A stretch of 64,000 nt of DNA from Bacillota bacterium (lineage in GTDB: Bacteria > Bacillota > Clostridia > Christensenellales > SZUA-584), in NCBI GenBank assembly GCA_023436115.1, contig JAEZKQ010000023.1, forward strand, positions 29,489 to 93,488, read 5' to 3'. The notes beneath the pieces are model-generated. The model was given only the letters and a program-made list of their open reading frames with translations. It did no database searches and was not told the origin of the DNA. Positions 26,015-35,376 of this stretch are shown piece after piece. The stretch's first letter is position 1, and the number at the start of each line of letters is the position of its first letter. The translations under genes were made by a program, and so were the position numbers.

Positions 26015-27568
26015 TTGGATATCAGTTTGCTAAAAGAAAAAAGTCTGATGGACTTGAGAGAGATTGCCAAGATGGCAGGAATCAAGTCTGTCACCAAGTA
26101 CCGCAAGGGCGAGCTTTTAGATATGCTCTATGAGCTTGACAGGCGCGCACGCAGCGGTCAGACAGCGCCGGAGGTGCAGGAGCCGGAAGAGCTGAATAAT
26201 TTTGAACCTTATGATGAATCTGAAGACATTTATGAAGAGCAGGATAATATACCGGTCTATCAGCAGGATGTGCTTGATAGACGGGAGAACGAAGAAAGAA
26301 TCAGGGAAGCTGATGCATCAATCAGCCCCGCAAGAAATGAAGAAAAGAAAATCATCGAATATGTGATGGGCAACGATGCCGTCAACGAGCTTTTAAACAA
26401 GGGCGATTGCGGCGATGCCATGGGTATACTGGAAGTGCTGCCGGAAGGGTATGGGTTCTTGCGCAGCGAGAACTATCTGCCGGGCAACAAAGATGTTTAC
26501 GTATCGATGGCTCAGATCCGCAAATTCAACCTAAAAACGGGCGATAAGGTGACAGGCAAAACGAGGCCTGCCAAAGACGCAGAGAAACTAAACGCTTTGC
26601 TATACATCGAGCAGGTTAATGATGATACCGTTGAAAAGTGCCTCACAAGGCGGCCGTTTGAGGATCTGACGCCGATTCATCCCGAAGAACGTTTTACGTT
26701 GGAGCGGCCCGATGCCGCCAGAGACTTGGCAATACGCCTCATTGATTTGATATCTCCTATCGGGAAAGGCCAAAGAGGTCTCGTCGTGTCGCCGCCTAAG
26801 GCCGGTAAGACAATCATGCTCAAGAAAATCGCCAACAGCATTACTGCAAATTATCCCGATGTGAACCTCATCGTGCTGCTTATCGACGAGCGCCCCGAGG
26901 AAGTGACTGATATGCAGCGTTCCATTAAGGGCGAGGTCGTCTATTCCACATTTGATGAAAAGCCGGAAAACCATACGCGCGTATCCGAGATGGTCATTGA
27001 ACGCGCCAAGCGCCTTGTAGAACAGGGCAAAGATGTGGTGGTTCTGCTGGACAGTATCACACGTCTCGCGCGTGCTTATAACCTGATTATTCCGCCCACG
27101 GGCCGTACGCTTTCGGGCGGTCTTGATCCGGGGTCACTGTACAAACCCAAGCGTTTTTTCGGCGCTGCACGTAATATCGAATTCGGCGGCAGTCTCACCA
27201 TTATCGCCACAGCGCTGGTGGATACGGGCTCGCGTATGGATGAGATCATATACGAAGAATTCAAAGGCACAGGCAATATGGAGATTCATCTCGACCGCCG
27301 TCTGTCTGAAAAGCGCATATTCCCGGCTATCGATCTTCACAAATCCAGCACACGCCGCGAAGAGCTGCTGCTGCCCAAAAAAGAGCTGGAGGGCATTTGG
27401 GCTATCCGCAAGGTTATGGCCAACGGCAACACTTCCGAGGTGGCGGAGCAGCTGATAAGTATGCTTGCCAAAACGCAAACAAACGAAGCCTTTTTGGAAA
27501 AACTAAAAGGCTGGCTCTCTGTATGGGATAAGGAAGGATATAACTTCGCGCCCAAGAGGGGATATTAA
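26015..27568 (+). CDS. rho: Transcription termination factor Rho
   Basis: A 517-residue hexameric RNA helicase that ends transcription. The N-terminal Rho_N helical domain (SLMDLREIAKMAGIKSVTKYRKGELLDML) is followed by an acidic, glutamate-rich insertion of roughly 80 residues (about 48-125), the RNA-binding cold-shock-like domain (GILEVLPEGYGFLRSENYLPG) and the ATPase core, with PKAGKT near residues 261-266, Walker B VLLDSITRLARAYN and the Q/R loops. Such insertions are common in Clostridia. Start is TTG with AAAGGAG upstream; no ATG fits better. The following gene starts 14 bases later and may be read through. Confidence 0.98.
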   Translation: MDISLLKEKSLMDLREIAKMAGIKSVTKYRKGELLDMLYELDRRARSGQTAPEVQEPEELNNFEPYDESEDIYEEQDNIPVYQQDVLDRRENEERIREADASISPARNEEKKIIEYVMGNDAVNELLNKGDCGDAMGILEVLPEGYGFLRSENYLPGNKDVYVSMAQIRKFNLKTGDKVTGKTRPAKDAEKLNALLYIEQVNDDTVEKCLTRRPFEDLTPIHPEERFTLERPDAARDLAIRLIDLISPIGKGQRGLVVSPPKAGKTIMLKKIANSITANYPDVNLIVLLIDERPEEVTDMQRSIKGEVVYSTFDEKPENHTRVSEMVIERAKRLVEQGKDVVVLLDSITRLARAYNLIIPPTGRTLSGGLDPGSLYKPKRFFGAARNIEFGGSLTIIATALVDTGSRMDEIIYEEFKGTGNMEIHLDRRLSEKRIFPAIDLHKSSTRREELLLPKKELEGIWAIRKVMANGNTSEVAEQLISMLAKTQTNEAFLEKLKGWLSVWDKEGYNFAPKRGY

Positions 27569-27581
27569 AAGGGCCGATAAA

Positions 27582-29612
27582 ATGGCACAATCTATTTCGC
27601 TCGCAGATAAGGAGCGGCTTTTCGGCAAAGTCGTCTATATTTACTTTTGTTTTTACTCGATGGCTGTCGCGCAGCTTTATGGGATGAATATTGTCTATGG
27701 CGCAGCCATCTATATATCTTTGGCCGCAATAATAAGAATGCTGCGTTTTATTATTAAAACGACATACGACCTGCTCTGGCTTAAAGTGATCAAGCTGGTG
27801 CTGGCCGTATTTTTATGTCTTGTCACGGTATATATTTTTGTACTGTACCCATTTCTTTATACTTACCCGAAAACCGTGTATGCCATATTCATTATCATCA
27901 TGCCTTTTTTAGCCCGCGAAGCGGAAAATGCTCTTCTGTTTCGTTATACTGCGCTGGAACGCAAGGGTGTGCTGTTGGTTCTTCTTGGCTCCGCTGCAAT
28001 TTGTCTGGCGCTTAGCGCGGGGCTTGTTTGGTTATCGGGAGTCAATGCTTTTGTGATTATTCCCGCGGCTGTTGTGGGCATAGGCCTTGCCTTTTACCGT
28101 CAATGGACCTTCAAGGATTATGCTTTGGAATACCCGCAGCATGATATACAGCCGCCCGATTTAAGGCAGATCAGAAGTGCAAGACTGTACGACGGTATGG
28201 TTATCACATCGGGTGTTGCGCTTAACATTTTTATGTTTACGTATGTGTTGTATCTGATGTTCATGCGCAGAATCAGTCTTTTCACAGATTTTTTTGTGAT
28301 GTTTGGGTTTATCGCCGTCGTCTCCGGTGTCATTTATTTGGCCGCATATCGATTTGCGAGAAGATCATTAATACAGACGATCGGCAAGAATGCGGCATTC
28401 GTCATGGGTACGGGGATCGCGATATTTGCGGTCTATGTGTTCAGAGACAGCTGGTACAAAGGGACACTGTCGATTTCGATTCAGACGCTGCTGCTGCTTT
28501 TTGGACTGATGCTGCAAATGATAGCGTCGCTTGGCATGCGGGAAGATATACTGCTTGTCACGAAGCTGCAAAACAAAGATGTGGAAGAAGCGGCACTTGA
28601 AAAAAGAACGCAGCGCTTGGAGCACTGGATAGCAAATATTTCAGAGACCATCGTACTCGGCGTGTTGGCTGTTCTTATTTCAGACCCGTTTATTTACGCA
28701 ATGGATTTTGACCAATATATTATGTTTGCTCCTCAGATCGGAGCCAGCTTGGTTGCCATACCCACAGTTTTCTTATTGGCATCCCTTGTATACGCCATCA
28801 AGCAGCCGCTGACGGCCAAATATAACCGCAGATTAAAGGTTTATCTGAGCGGCAGGGAAGAAGGCATTGAAAATGCCGTGATGGAAAAACGGCTCAAAAA
28901 CGTGCTCATAAAAACATATAAAAAGCGTATCGGCGTTCATGTCATCCGTATGCTGCTTAAGCCTGTGATGTATCATTCGGTGGTGGGGCGTGAGAATGTG
29001 ACGGCTCTGCCCGGTATATTTGTGTTTAATCACCGTGAGGTCTATGGGCCGATTGCCGCAGTCGTCTTTCTGCCGTATGATATGCGCCCGTGGATACTCG
29101 ATAAAATGATTGACAAAGAACAGATTACCGCGCATATGTATGAGGGAACGTTCAGCCGCATCAAATGGCTGCCTGTTTTTGCGCGCAAAGGCCTCACCAA
29201 GATATTAAGTCCGCTTGTGATATGGGCTTTAAGCTCGTTCGATCCGATACCTGTTTACCGTGGTACGGCAAAAAGCGTTCTTCGAACCTTTGAACTGTCA
29301 ATAGAATGCCTGCAATCCGGCGACAGCATATTATTATTTCCCGAGAATCCTCAGGAACGCTATACCGACTCGCAACAGATCAATGATTTTTACCGTGGAT
29401 TTGCCAATTTGGGCAGGCTCTATTACCGGAAGACGAAGGAATGTGTGACGTTTTATCCTGTGTATGCCAGCAAGGTTGGGCGTCAGCTGCGTATCGGGGA
29501 AGGGGTTACGTATGATCCGTCGTACGGACGGCAGGAGGCAGGGCGTATCGTGGAAGCTCTTCAGACGCGTATGCGGTTTCTCCAGAGTCTCGACGATGAG
29601 GAAAACGGTTAA
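27582..29612 (+). CDS. Large membrane protein with C-terminal acyltransferase-like domain
   Basis: A 676-residue protein. Residues 1-415 hold about twelve hydrophobic segments without a domain I recognise; residues about 460-670 resemble the PlsC-type 1-acylglycerol-3-phosphate acyltransferase fold. Motif I reads NHREVYGP rather than NHxSxxDxP: the histidine is present but the aspartate of HX4D is replaced by glycine. The third motif reads FPENPQERY instead of FPEGTRS. Catalysis may therefore be altered or lost. It follows rho by 14 bases and converges with yigZ, overlapping its end by four bases. Substrate and role are unknown; lipid or cell-surface modification is a guess. Confidence 0.7.
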   Translation: MAQSISLADKERLFGKVVYIYFCFYSMAVAQLYGMNIVYGAAIYISLAAIIRMLRFIIKTTYDLLWLKVIKLVLAVFLCLVTVYIFVLYPFLYTYPKTVYAIFIIIMPFLAREAENALLFRYTALERKGVLLVLLGSAAICLALSAGLVWLSGVNAFVIIPAAVVGIGLAFYRQWTFKDYALEYPQHDIQPPDLRQIRSARLYDGMVITSGVALNIFMFTYVLYLMFMRRISLFTDFFVMFGFIAVVSGVIYLAAYRFARRSLIQTIGKNAAFVMGTGIAIFAVYVFRDSWYKGTLSISIQTLLLLFGLMLQMIASLGMREDILLVTKLQNKDVEEAALEKRTQRLEHWIANISETIVLGVLAVLISDPFIYAMDFDQYIMFAPQIGASLVAIPTVFLLASLVYAIKQPLTAKYNRRLKVYLSGREEGIENAVMEKRLKNVLIKTYKKRIGVHVIRMLLKPVMYHSVVGRENVTALPGIFVFNHREVYGPIAAVVFLPYDMRPWILDKMIDKEQITAHMYEGTFSRIKWLPVFARKGLTKILSPLVIWALSSFDPIPVYRGTAKSVLRTFELSIECLQSGDSILLFPENPQERYTDSQQINDFYRGFANLGRLYYRKTKECVTFYPVYASKVGRQLRIGEGVTYDPSYGRQEAGRIVEALQTRMRFLQSLDDEENG

Positions 29613-30223
29613 ATATCGCGGGGCATACGTCTTGTGCCAACAGGCTGCGGTACCGTTCGCCCCAGCGTTAAGTTCTGAACGGTTTTCAGAAAAGCTTCCT
29701 CTTGCCCGCTGACAATACTGATTTTTGCGCGAACAGTTTCGGCGTATCCAATATCGTCAAACAGGCAGCCCATGTTTAATAGCGGTGTTTGAACGCGTGA
29801 GAAGGTGGCGAAATCAAAATCACAAGTATAGATACTGCACGGGATAAGCTCGACCTTAGCCGCGGCATCCAGCGTTTGCGCGGCGCTTTGCGTGTAGGCG
29901 CGCACAAGGCCGCCCGCGCCCAGAAGCGTGCCCCCAAAATATCGCGTACATACCACGATCACATTTTGCAGCCCTGATTTCTTGAGCACCTCAAGCATGG
30001 GCAGGCCGGCCGTTCCTTGCGGTTCACCATCATCGCTGTAACGCATGGTCCCGTCTTCCAGCAGCCACGCCCAGCAGTTGTGCCGCGCATCGTAATGCTC
30101 TTTTTTACGCTGTTCGATCACGGTCAGTGCATCGGCTTCGCAGTCCGCCCGGGCTGCAAATCCGATGAATCGCGACTTTTTAATGACGAGCTCTGTTTCC
30201 TTGCTCGATTCCAACGTGATCAT
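29609..30223 (-). CDS. YigZ/IMPACT family protein
   Basis: A 204-residue protein with the two-domain YigZ architecture: an N-terminal UPF0029/Impact domain (KKSRFIGFAA, DARHNCWAWLL, DDGEPQGTAGLPML and VVCTRYFGGTLLGAGGLVRAY) and a C-terminal DUF1949 ferredoxin-like domain. Homologues are linked to translation and stress in eukaryotes (IMPACT), but bacterial function is uncertain. Its start overlaps the GNAT gene by four bases, so tyrS, the acetyltransferase and yigZ form one leftward operon. Confidence 0.92.
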   Translation of the reverse strand: MITLESSKETELVIKKSRFIGFAARADCEADALTVIEQRKKEHYDARHNCWAWLLEDGTMRYSDDGEPQGTAGLPMLEVLKKSGLQNVIVVCTRYFGGTLLGAGGLVRAYTQSAAQTLDAAAKVELIPCSIYTCDFDFATFSRVQTPLLNMGCLFDDIGYAETVRAKISIVSGQEEAFLKTVQNLTLGRTVPQPVGTRRMPRDI

Positions 30224-30663
30224 GTCTGCTGCTGTTCCTTTGTGATACGGCGCATCATTGTCATTCTGGGCTCAAAACCCAAGGAGCGCCAGAAAGCGAG
30301 GCCCCGCTCGTTCCATACGAAAACGTCCAGATCGAAGTCCGAGGTATTCAGCTCTTTTTGCAGAAGCGCAAATGCCGTGCGGCCCCAGCCTTTGCGGCGC
30401 TGGCTCCGACTGATATAAAAATGGTGTATATAGACCGGTGTGCGGTTCGTATTGATCAGCGCATAACCGACCGTTTCGCCATCTGTGCTGAACACATACG
30501 CCTTCTCACCGTGTTCTAGGTCTTTCTTAAGCGACTGCAGACACTGATCCTTGGTTTTAATAATATCTGACTTGACATCCTCAAGTAATTCCTGATATAA
30601 GGGCAGCAACTCTTCCGGGTTGCTGCCGAGCCGTATCGTTAATTTGCTGTTTAAGCTACTCAT
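30220..30663 (-). CDS. GNAT family N-acetyltransferase
   Basis: A 147-residue GCN5-related acetyltransferase. The acetyl-CoA-binding motif is RSQRRKGWGRTAFALLQKEL (R/Q-x-x-G-x-G/A form), followed by the typical NERGLAFWRSLGFEPR. The substrate is not evident. GGAGG lies seven bases before the ATG. It sits between tyrS and yigZ, with tyrS ending 25 bases upstream and yigZ overlapping by four bases. Cotranscription with translation genes hints at, but does not show, a protein or tRNA target. Confidence 0.85.
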   Translation of the reverse strand: MSSLNSKLTIRLGSNPEELLPLYQELLEDVKSDIIKTKDQCLQSLKKDLEHGEKAYVFSTDGETVGYALINTNRTPVYIHHFYISRSQRRKGWGRTAFALLQKELNTSDFDLDVFVWNERGLAFWRSLGFEPRMTMMRRITKEQQQT

Positions 30664-30688
30664 GATGTCCTCCGTTTACTATTTAGGC

Positions 30689-31903
30689 CTAACTCAGCAC
30701 GACCTTGTGGTATATCTTTTTGCCTTTTTTAATCATCAATTGTCCGCCGTCGAAAAGGTCGGCTGTGACAGGCATGAATTCTTCTGTCACTTTATTTCCG
30801 TTGACAGCGATGCCGCCCTGCGCGATCAACCTGCGGCCTTCCCCGCGCGAAGATGTGAGTCCGCAGGTTTGCAGCAGATCAACAAGCAGCAGATCGGAAA
30901 GGTCTGAGATCGTTGTTTCCGGTACGGAGCCGCCTTCGGCACCGCCTTCGAAAAGCGCTTCGGCAGCCGCTTTGGCCTTGTCGGCTTCCTCCTGTCCGTG
31001 CACCTGACGCGTGACTTCATAGGCCAGCCTGACTTTCGCTTCGTTGATGCGCTCGTCGTTATAGCTGCAAAGCTGTCTGACTTCGTCCATCGGGACAAAC
31101 GTAAGCAGTGAAAGACATTTTTGCACGTCGCTGTCGGCGACATTGCGCCAGTATTGATAAAAATCATACGGAGATGTCTTTTCAGGATCCAGCCAGACCG
31201 CGCCCTTTTCGGTTTTGCCCATCTTGCGCCCGTCGCTTGTAAGCAGCAGCGAGAAGGTCATACCGTAGGCTTCCTTGCGTTCCTTCCTGCGTATCAAATC
31301 CGCACCGGCTAATATGTTGGACCACTGGTCGTCTCCGCCCAATTGCAGCTTGCAGCCGTGCATACGGTTCAGCACAAGAAAATCGTAGCCCTGCATGAGC
31401 ATATAGTTAAACTCTAAGAACGTAAGGCCCTTCTCCATACGGGCCTTATAGCATTCGGCGCTGAGCATGCGGTTCACAGAAAAGTGGACGCCGATATCGC
31501 GCAGAAACTCGATATAATTAAGAGACAGCAGCCAGTCTGCGTTATTGATCATCAGCGCTTTGCCATCGCTGAAATCAAGAAAACGGCGCATTTGTGTTTT
31601 AAAAGCGTTGGCGTTGTTCTCAATGTCTTCCTTGGAGAGCATTTTTCGCAGATCCTGTTTGCCTGAAGGATCTCCCACCATCGTGGTGCCGCCGCCGATC
31701 AGCGCAATCGGACGGTGTCCGGCACGCTGCATATGCGCCATTGCCATCAGCTGAACATAGTGCCCCACGTGAAGGCTGTCTGCCGTTGGATCAAAACCAA
31801 TATAGAAAGTAACACTTTCTTTGCCGAGCATCTCATAGAGCCCTTCATGTGTCACCTGACGAATAAATCCTCTTTCATTGAGTACATCGTAAACGTTTGC
31901 CAT
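30689..31903 (-). CDS. tyrS: Tyrosyl-tRNA synthetase
   Basis: A 404-residue class I aminoacyl-tRNA synthetase that charges tRNA-Tyr. The HIGH-type motif appears as HVGHYVQL within [12 protein letters not shown], the KMSKS loop as KMGKTEKG, and the tyrosine pocket as [24 protein letters not shown]-terminal S4-like RNA-binding domain ends the protein ([19 protein letters not shown]). GGAG precedes ATG 31903, so the eight-codon upstream extension is left out. No T-box hallmark such as GGGTGGAACCGCG is visible in the leader. It heads an operon with a GNAT protein and yigZ. Confidence 0.98.
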   Translation of the reverse strand: MANVYDVLNERGFIRQVTHEGLYEMLGKESVTFYIGFDPTADSLHVGHYVQLMAMAHMQRAGHRPIALIGGGTTMVGDPSGKQDLRKMLSKEDIENNANAFKTQMRRFLDFSDGKALMINNADWLLSLNYIEFLRDIGVHFSVNRMLSAECYKARMEKGLTFLEFNYMLMQGYDFLVLNRMHGCKLQLGGDDQWSNILAGADLIRRKERKEAYGMTFSLLLTSDGRKMGKTEKGAVWLDPEKTSPYDFYQYWRNVADSDVQKCLSLLTFVPMDEVRQLCSYNDERINEAKVRLAYEVTRQVHGQEEADKAKAAAEALFEGGAEGGSVPETTISDLSDLLLVDLLQTCGLTSSRGEGRRLIAQGGIAVNGNKVTEEFMPVTADLFDGGQLMIKKGKKIYHKVVLS

Positions 31904-31936
31904 AGCTTTCTCCTTATTTCCATGCATTCGTATAGT

Positions 31937-31965
31937 ATTATAGCCTTTGACGGCTTAAGTAGCAA
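31937..31965 (-). promoter_or_regulatory. Promoter of tyrS
   Basis: On the minus strand TTGCTA, 17 bases and a perfect TATAAT, about 35 bases from the start codon. The leader is too short for a T-box. Confidence 0.65.
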
Positions 31966-32031
31966 GAATACATAAAATTTGCGTTAGCAAATCGTTTCTA
32001 TCTGGTTAAAATAACATATTTCTTAAAAAAC

Positions 32032-32060
32032 TTGACTTTTTTGTGTATAAATAATAATTT
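32032..32060 (+). promoter_or_regulatory. Promoter of spoVG
   Basis: TTGACT, 17 bases and TAATTT, about 85 bases before spoVG in a very AT-rich divergent region. A sigma-H type promoter was not separately recognised. Confidence 0.6.
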
Positions 32061-32143
32061 AGTGTATAAACAAGCAGGAAAAACATGCATCAATGGCGAA
32101 TTTTTACTAGTACATTACGGACCTGCTTAGGAGGGGTTGCTTT

Positions 32144-32428
32144 ATGGATATCACGGACATCCGGATCAGGCGGATTGAGACAATGGGAAAACTCAAGGCA
32201 GTTGTATCTGTGACTTTTGACGACATGTTCGCCATCCATGATATGAAGATCATTGAGGGGCAGAACGGCTATTTTATTGCAATGCCGTCAAGACGAACAC
32301 CGAACGGAGAGTATAAGGATATTGCTCATCCGATCAACTCGTCGGCAAGATCGCTGATACAGACTGCTATCTTAGAGAAGTTTGAAAGCTTGCCCGAAGA
32401 CGAGGGTTACGCGTCATTTCAGGCTTAA
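32144..32428 (+). CDS. spoVG: SpoVG regulator
   Basis: A 94-residue SpoVG, a small nucleic-acid-binding regulator that affects sporulation, septation and surface or virulence genes in Bacillota. Conserved motifs are the N-terminal [35 protein letters not shown] and the signature [30 protein letters not shown] precedes the ATG. It is monocistronic with its own promoter and a terminator shared with the convergent PIN-TRAM gene. Its length and motifs are entirely typical. Confidence 0.98.
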   Translation: MDITDIRIRRIETMGKLKAVVSVTFDDMFAIHDMKIIEGQNGYFIAMPSRRTPNGEYKDIAHPINSSARSLIQTAILEKFESLPEDEGYASFQA

Positions 32429-32440
32429 CGGCGAAAATAA

Positions 32441-32468
32441 AAGCCCCGTCAACAGCGACGGGGTTTTT
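32441..32468. terminator. Bidirectional terminator between spoVG and the PIN-TRAM gene
   Basis: CCCCGTC and GACGGGG form a seven-pair stem flanked by A-rich and T-rich runs on either side. Confidence 0.88.
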
Positions 32469-32488
32469 ATTATAGACTGATTAAATTG

Positions 32489-33583
32489 TCAGGATTTTAG
32501 TCTGGCAAATATCATACGCCCCGCCGCAGTTTGTATCACACTGGTCACGACGACATTGGTAAGCCTTCCGGTTTCTTTGTTGCCATCCTCTACAACGATC
32601 ATCGTTCCGTCATCCAGATAAGCGATACCCTGGCCGGGTTCCTTGCCGTCTTTGACCACGGTCACCTTCATTTCTTCACCGGGCAGCACCACTGGCTTTA
32701 CCGCATTGGAAAGCTCGTTGATATTTAGTACCCGCACACCCTTTACAGCGGCTACTTTATTCAGATTGTAGTCGTTTGTTACGACAATACCGTCTATATT
32801 CTTGGCCAGGTAAAGCAACTTCGCATCGACATCGCTGGCCTCTTCGATTTCGGCATGCACGATCTTCACGGGCATGTTCAGCTCTGTTTGAATGCGGTTG
32901 AGTACATCCAGACCGCGCCGTCCTCTGTTACGCTTCAGATCGTCGGATGAATCGGCGATGTGCCGCAGCTCATCCAGCACGAACTCCGGTATTATCAGCG
33001 TGCCTTCGATAATACCTGTGTTGCAGATGTCAAAAATGCGTCCGTCAATAATCACGCTGGTATCCAACAGCTTCGGCCGTGCGGGCGACACGTCCTTTTT
33101 ACCGTCAGCATCTTTGTGCCGCCGAAAGAAACCGGATTCAGTCTCTGGACGGTGGCGCACAATGACCGATATGCCTAGATAGACGCAGACGATATAAACG
33201 ATGACGTTGACGAGCCCTGCGATCCAAGATACCATAATGATGCTTGAGATAAGATTTGATAGAAAGAAAGCCACAATAAGACCGAGTATCAGACCGGCAA
33301 CAGCGGGAAGTACCACGTGAGAAGGCAGCTTAGACAACCTTTTGTCCGCTTTGCCCGCAGCTTTAAATATGGCATCTACAATAGGTTTGGAAAGAAACGT
33401 AAAAATAAGGCCTGAGATAATACCGGAACATACGAATATTAAAAGATTGACCCATTCAAGCATTGTCGCATAAGTATTAATAGCGTAAATCTTGCCGAGG
33501 ACCTCAAAAACGAGCACCACGATACCGGGCCCTATGAATAGGCCAAGAAGAATGATAAAAAAACGTGCGATGTTTTTAGCCAT
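32489..33583 (-). CDS. PIN-TRAM membrane protein (YacL family)
   Basis: A 364-residue protein with four N-terminal membrane segments (to about residue 145), a PIN nuclease-like domain (LLDTSVIIDGRIFDI, with acidic residues at D-x-S, FVLDELRHIAD, RGLDVLNRI and VVTNDYNLNKVAA) and a C-terminal TRAM domain (KVTVVKDGKEPGQGIAYLDDGTMIVVE). PIN domains cleave RNA; for YacL itself the target is not established. It begins with GAGGTG before the ATG. It precedes the CarD-like gene by transcription order but with a separate spacing of about 125 bases; the two are also neighbours in many Bacillota. Confidence 0.93.
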   Translation of the reverse strand: MAKNIARFFIILLGLFIGPGIVVLVFEVLGKIYAINTYATMLEWVNLLIFVCSGIISGLIFTFLSKPIVDAIFKAAGKADKRLSKLPSHVVLPAVAGLILGLIVAFFLSNLISSIIMVSWIAGLVNVIVYIVCVYLGISVIVRHRPETESGFFRRHKDADGKKDVSPARPKLLDTSVIIDGRIFDICNTGIIEGTLIIPEFVLDELRHIADSSDDLKRNRGRRGLDVLNRIQTELNMPVKIVHAEIEEASDVDAKLLYLAKNIDGIVVTNDYNLNKVAAVKGVRVLNINELSNAVKPVVLPGEEMKVTVVKDGKEPGQGIAYLDDGTMIVVEDGNKETGRLTNVVVTSVIQTAAGRMIFARLKS

Positions 33584-33708
33584 GCGTTCACCTCATTTTT
33601 CTGCGGAATTCCCGAAAGACGAATAGCGTTTAACCTCAGATGCGTTATTATATCACAAAGAAACCCAAGTTTGATAATGGCCGCTAAAAAACCTTAAAAT
33701 ATTTACAT

Positions 33709-34185
33709 TTATAGTACTTGGGTGATGATTTTTCTGACTTCTTCGTCTTTTTTATTGCTCGCAAGCGCGAGCTCTGAAACGAGTATCTGCATAGAAGTGC
33801 CCAGCATTTTTTTCTCACTGGAAGACAGACTTTTTTGCATTTCCCGTTTTAAAAGGCTTTTGATCACAGCGGCAATTTCAAATACATTGCCGGATTTCAT
33901 TTTTTCCAGATTCTCACGGTTCCGGCGGTTCCAATTGGTGGATTCCTCCGGTTCGTCCAAGGTTTTAAAAGATTCGATAACTTCGTGGCATTCATCGTTG
34001 GTGATGATTTCTCTAAGGCCCGCCTTTTCAGCCGTTTCGACCGGGACATGAACCTTAATATCGCCGTCAGAAAATTTTAATATATAGTAACGCTTTTTTT
34101 CATTGAAAAAAATGCGTTCTTCAACAGCTTCGATATAACCTGCGCCGTGCATCGGATATGAAATTTTATCGCCTTCCTTAAACAT
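33709..34185 (-). CDS. CarD/CdnL-type RNA polymerase-binding regulator
   Basis: A 158-residue protein with the N-terminal CarD/TRCF-type RNA-polymerase-interaction domain (FKEGDKISYPMHGAGYIEAVEE, YYILKFSDGDIKVHVPVETA) and a helical C-terminal DNA-contact domain (NWNRRNRENLEKMKSG, the tryptophan being the conserved one). CarD proteins bind the RNAP beta subunit and stabilise open promoter complexes. The frame begins at 34203, but no ribosome site stands there; GGTG before ATG 34185 supports the shorter form. The PIN-TRAM gene lies downstream on the same strand. Confidence 0.93.
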   Translation of the reverse strand: MFKEGDKISYPMHGAGYIEAVEERIFFNEKKRYYILKFSDGDIKVHVPVETAEKAGLREIITNDECHEVIESFKTLDEPEESTNWNRRNRENLEKMKSGNVFEIAAVIKSLLKREMQKSLSSSEKKMLGTSMQILVSELALASNKKDEEVRKIITQVL

Positions 34186-34337
34186 GGGATACACCTGCCT
34201 CATAAATATATGATATAGCAGTGGGGGGGCTTTGTCAAATGCGCTTAAGGCTAAAAGCCTTTGCGTTTATACAAAAACAGCACAGCCGTGAGCGTTTTGG
34301 AATACGTTAAAGCATAGTCAATAAGGAGGCAAAACTC

Positions 34338-34778
34338 ATGGAAAAACGCAGATGCCGTGCTGCGGCTTTCATAAAAGGCAGCACTGATGTGCCCCGTCTT
34401 ACAGGCACAGTCACCTTTACCGATACACCTGAAGGGGTAAGAGTGGATGCCTATGTACAAGGGCTGCCGCATAATGAAACAGGCTTTTACGGCTTTCATC
34501 TTCATGACCGGGGCAGTTGCCAGTTGCCTGATTTTCAAAGTGCCAAAGGACATTATAACCCTGATGGTGTACCTCATCCGCAGCATGCAGGCGATTTCCC
34601 AATGCTGCTTGCGACGGACAGAGGGCAAGCCTGGCTGTCTTTTATAACGACGCGATTTGGCGTTTGTGATGTGATCGGCCGCGCTGTGGTGATCCATGCG
34701 CAGCGCGACGATTACACATCTCAGCCTGCCGGAGACGCGGGCGCGCGTATCGGCTGCGGTATCATTCAGCCCGTTTGA
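34338..34778 (+). CDS. sodC: Cu/Zn superoxide dismutase-like protein without signal peptide
   Basis: A 146-residue protein with the Cu/Zn SOD fold. All metal ligands are in place: H-x-H in GFHLHDRG, H of GHYNP, H eight residues on, HAGD with H and D, and H in VVIHAQRDDY. The disulfide cysteines (GSC and GCGII) and the active-site arginine (ARIGCG) are present. The loop before HAGD is short. No signal peptide or lipobox is seen, unusual because most bacterial SodC is exported; it should be cytosolic or secreted by another route. GGAGG precedes the ATG. It is monocistronic, between the CarD gene and the FHA-FtsW block. Confidence 0.9.
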   Translation: MEKRRCRAAAFIKGSTDVPRLTGTVTFTDTPEGVRVDAYVQGLPHNETGFYGFHLHDRGSCQLPDFQSAKGHYNPDGVPHPQHAGDFPMLLATDRGQAWLSFITTRFGVCDVIGRAVVIHAQRDDYTSQPAGDAGARIGCGIIQPV

Positions 34779-34929
34779 AAGGATATTATTTAGCCCGCAG
34801 ACGGGCAGAGAAAAGCAAGACAAGCCTTTTTGTATAGTTATCGTTACAAATAATTCACAAGACACTTAGAAACTTGTAGGATTAACTTTGCACAAAATAT
34901 GATACAATGATTGCTAAGAGGTGAAAGCC

Positions 34930-35373
34930 ATGAACGGGTTTTACGAAGCGACAGCGCTTGCTCTGCGGTTTTGGTTTTTAATCGTAGCGGTGATTGTTTT
35001 GCTGGGCGTGACGAGTATATCCATTAAAGAATATAGAGACAAACGCATGGTGCTTGATGTGGCGCAAAGCAGCATCGGTTATCTTTCTGTGATATCCGGG
35101 CCGGAAGATGTGATGGGACAGAACGTGCCGCTGATGACAGAAAACATCATCGGGCGTTCACGCAGCTCAGACATACTGTTTGCCGACCGCAGCGTCGATA
35201 AAGCACATTCGCAGATATATAAGGATGACAGAGGTACGGTTTACATTAGCAGGCTGGGGCGCAGAGATATCACCGTCAACGGCATCAGTATCGACGACCC
35301 CGTGCCCATTTATGACAGAGATGTCGTCTGCTTTGGCAATGTGGTAGCGAAAGTGCATTTGAAAGAGGATTAA
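34930..35373 (+). CDS. FHA domain membrane protein (FhaB-like)
   Basis: A 147-residue protein with one N-terminal membrane helix (about residues 13-34) and a forkhead-associated domain reading IIGRSRSSDILFADRSVDKAHSQI, with GR-S...S-x-x-H-x the phosphothreonine-binding residues. FHA domains dock phosphorylated Ser/Thr proteins. It precedes an FtsW/RodA flippase and a penicillin-binding protein by three bases and an overlap, a set-up resembling the fhaB-ftsW-pbpA cluster of Actinobacteria and Clostridia, so it probably links kinase signals to wall synthesis. AGAGGTG before ATG 34930 decides the start; no Ser/Thr kinase gene lies in this window. Confidence 0.88.
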   Translation: MNGFYEATALALRFWFLIVAVIVLLGVTSISIKEYRDKRMVLDVAQSSIGYLSVISGPEDVMGQNVPLMTENIIGRSRSSDILFADRSVDKAHSQIYKDDRGTVYISRLGRRDITVNGISIDDPVPIYDRDVVCFGNVVAKVHLKED

Positions 35374-35376
35374 CGC

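Noticed and set aside
31904..32031. T-box riboswitch upstream of tyrS
   Set aside because: No specifier stem or GGGTGGAACCGCG-like sequence could be found, and the promoter is only about 35 bases from the gene.
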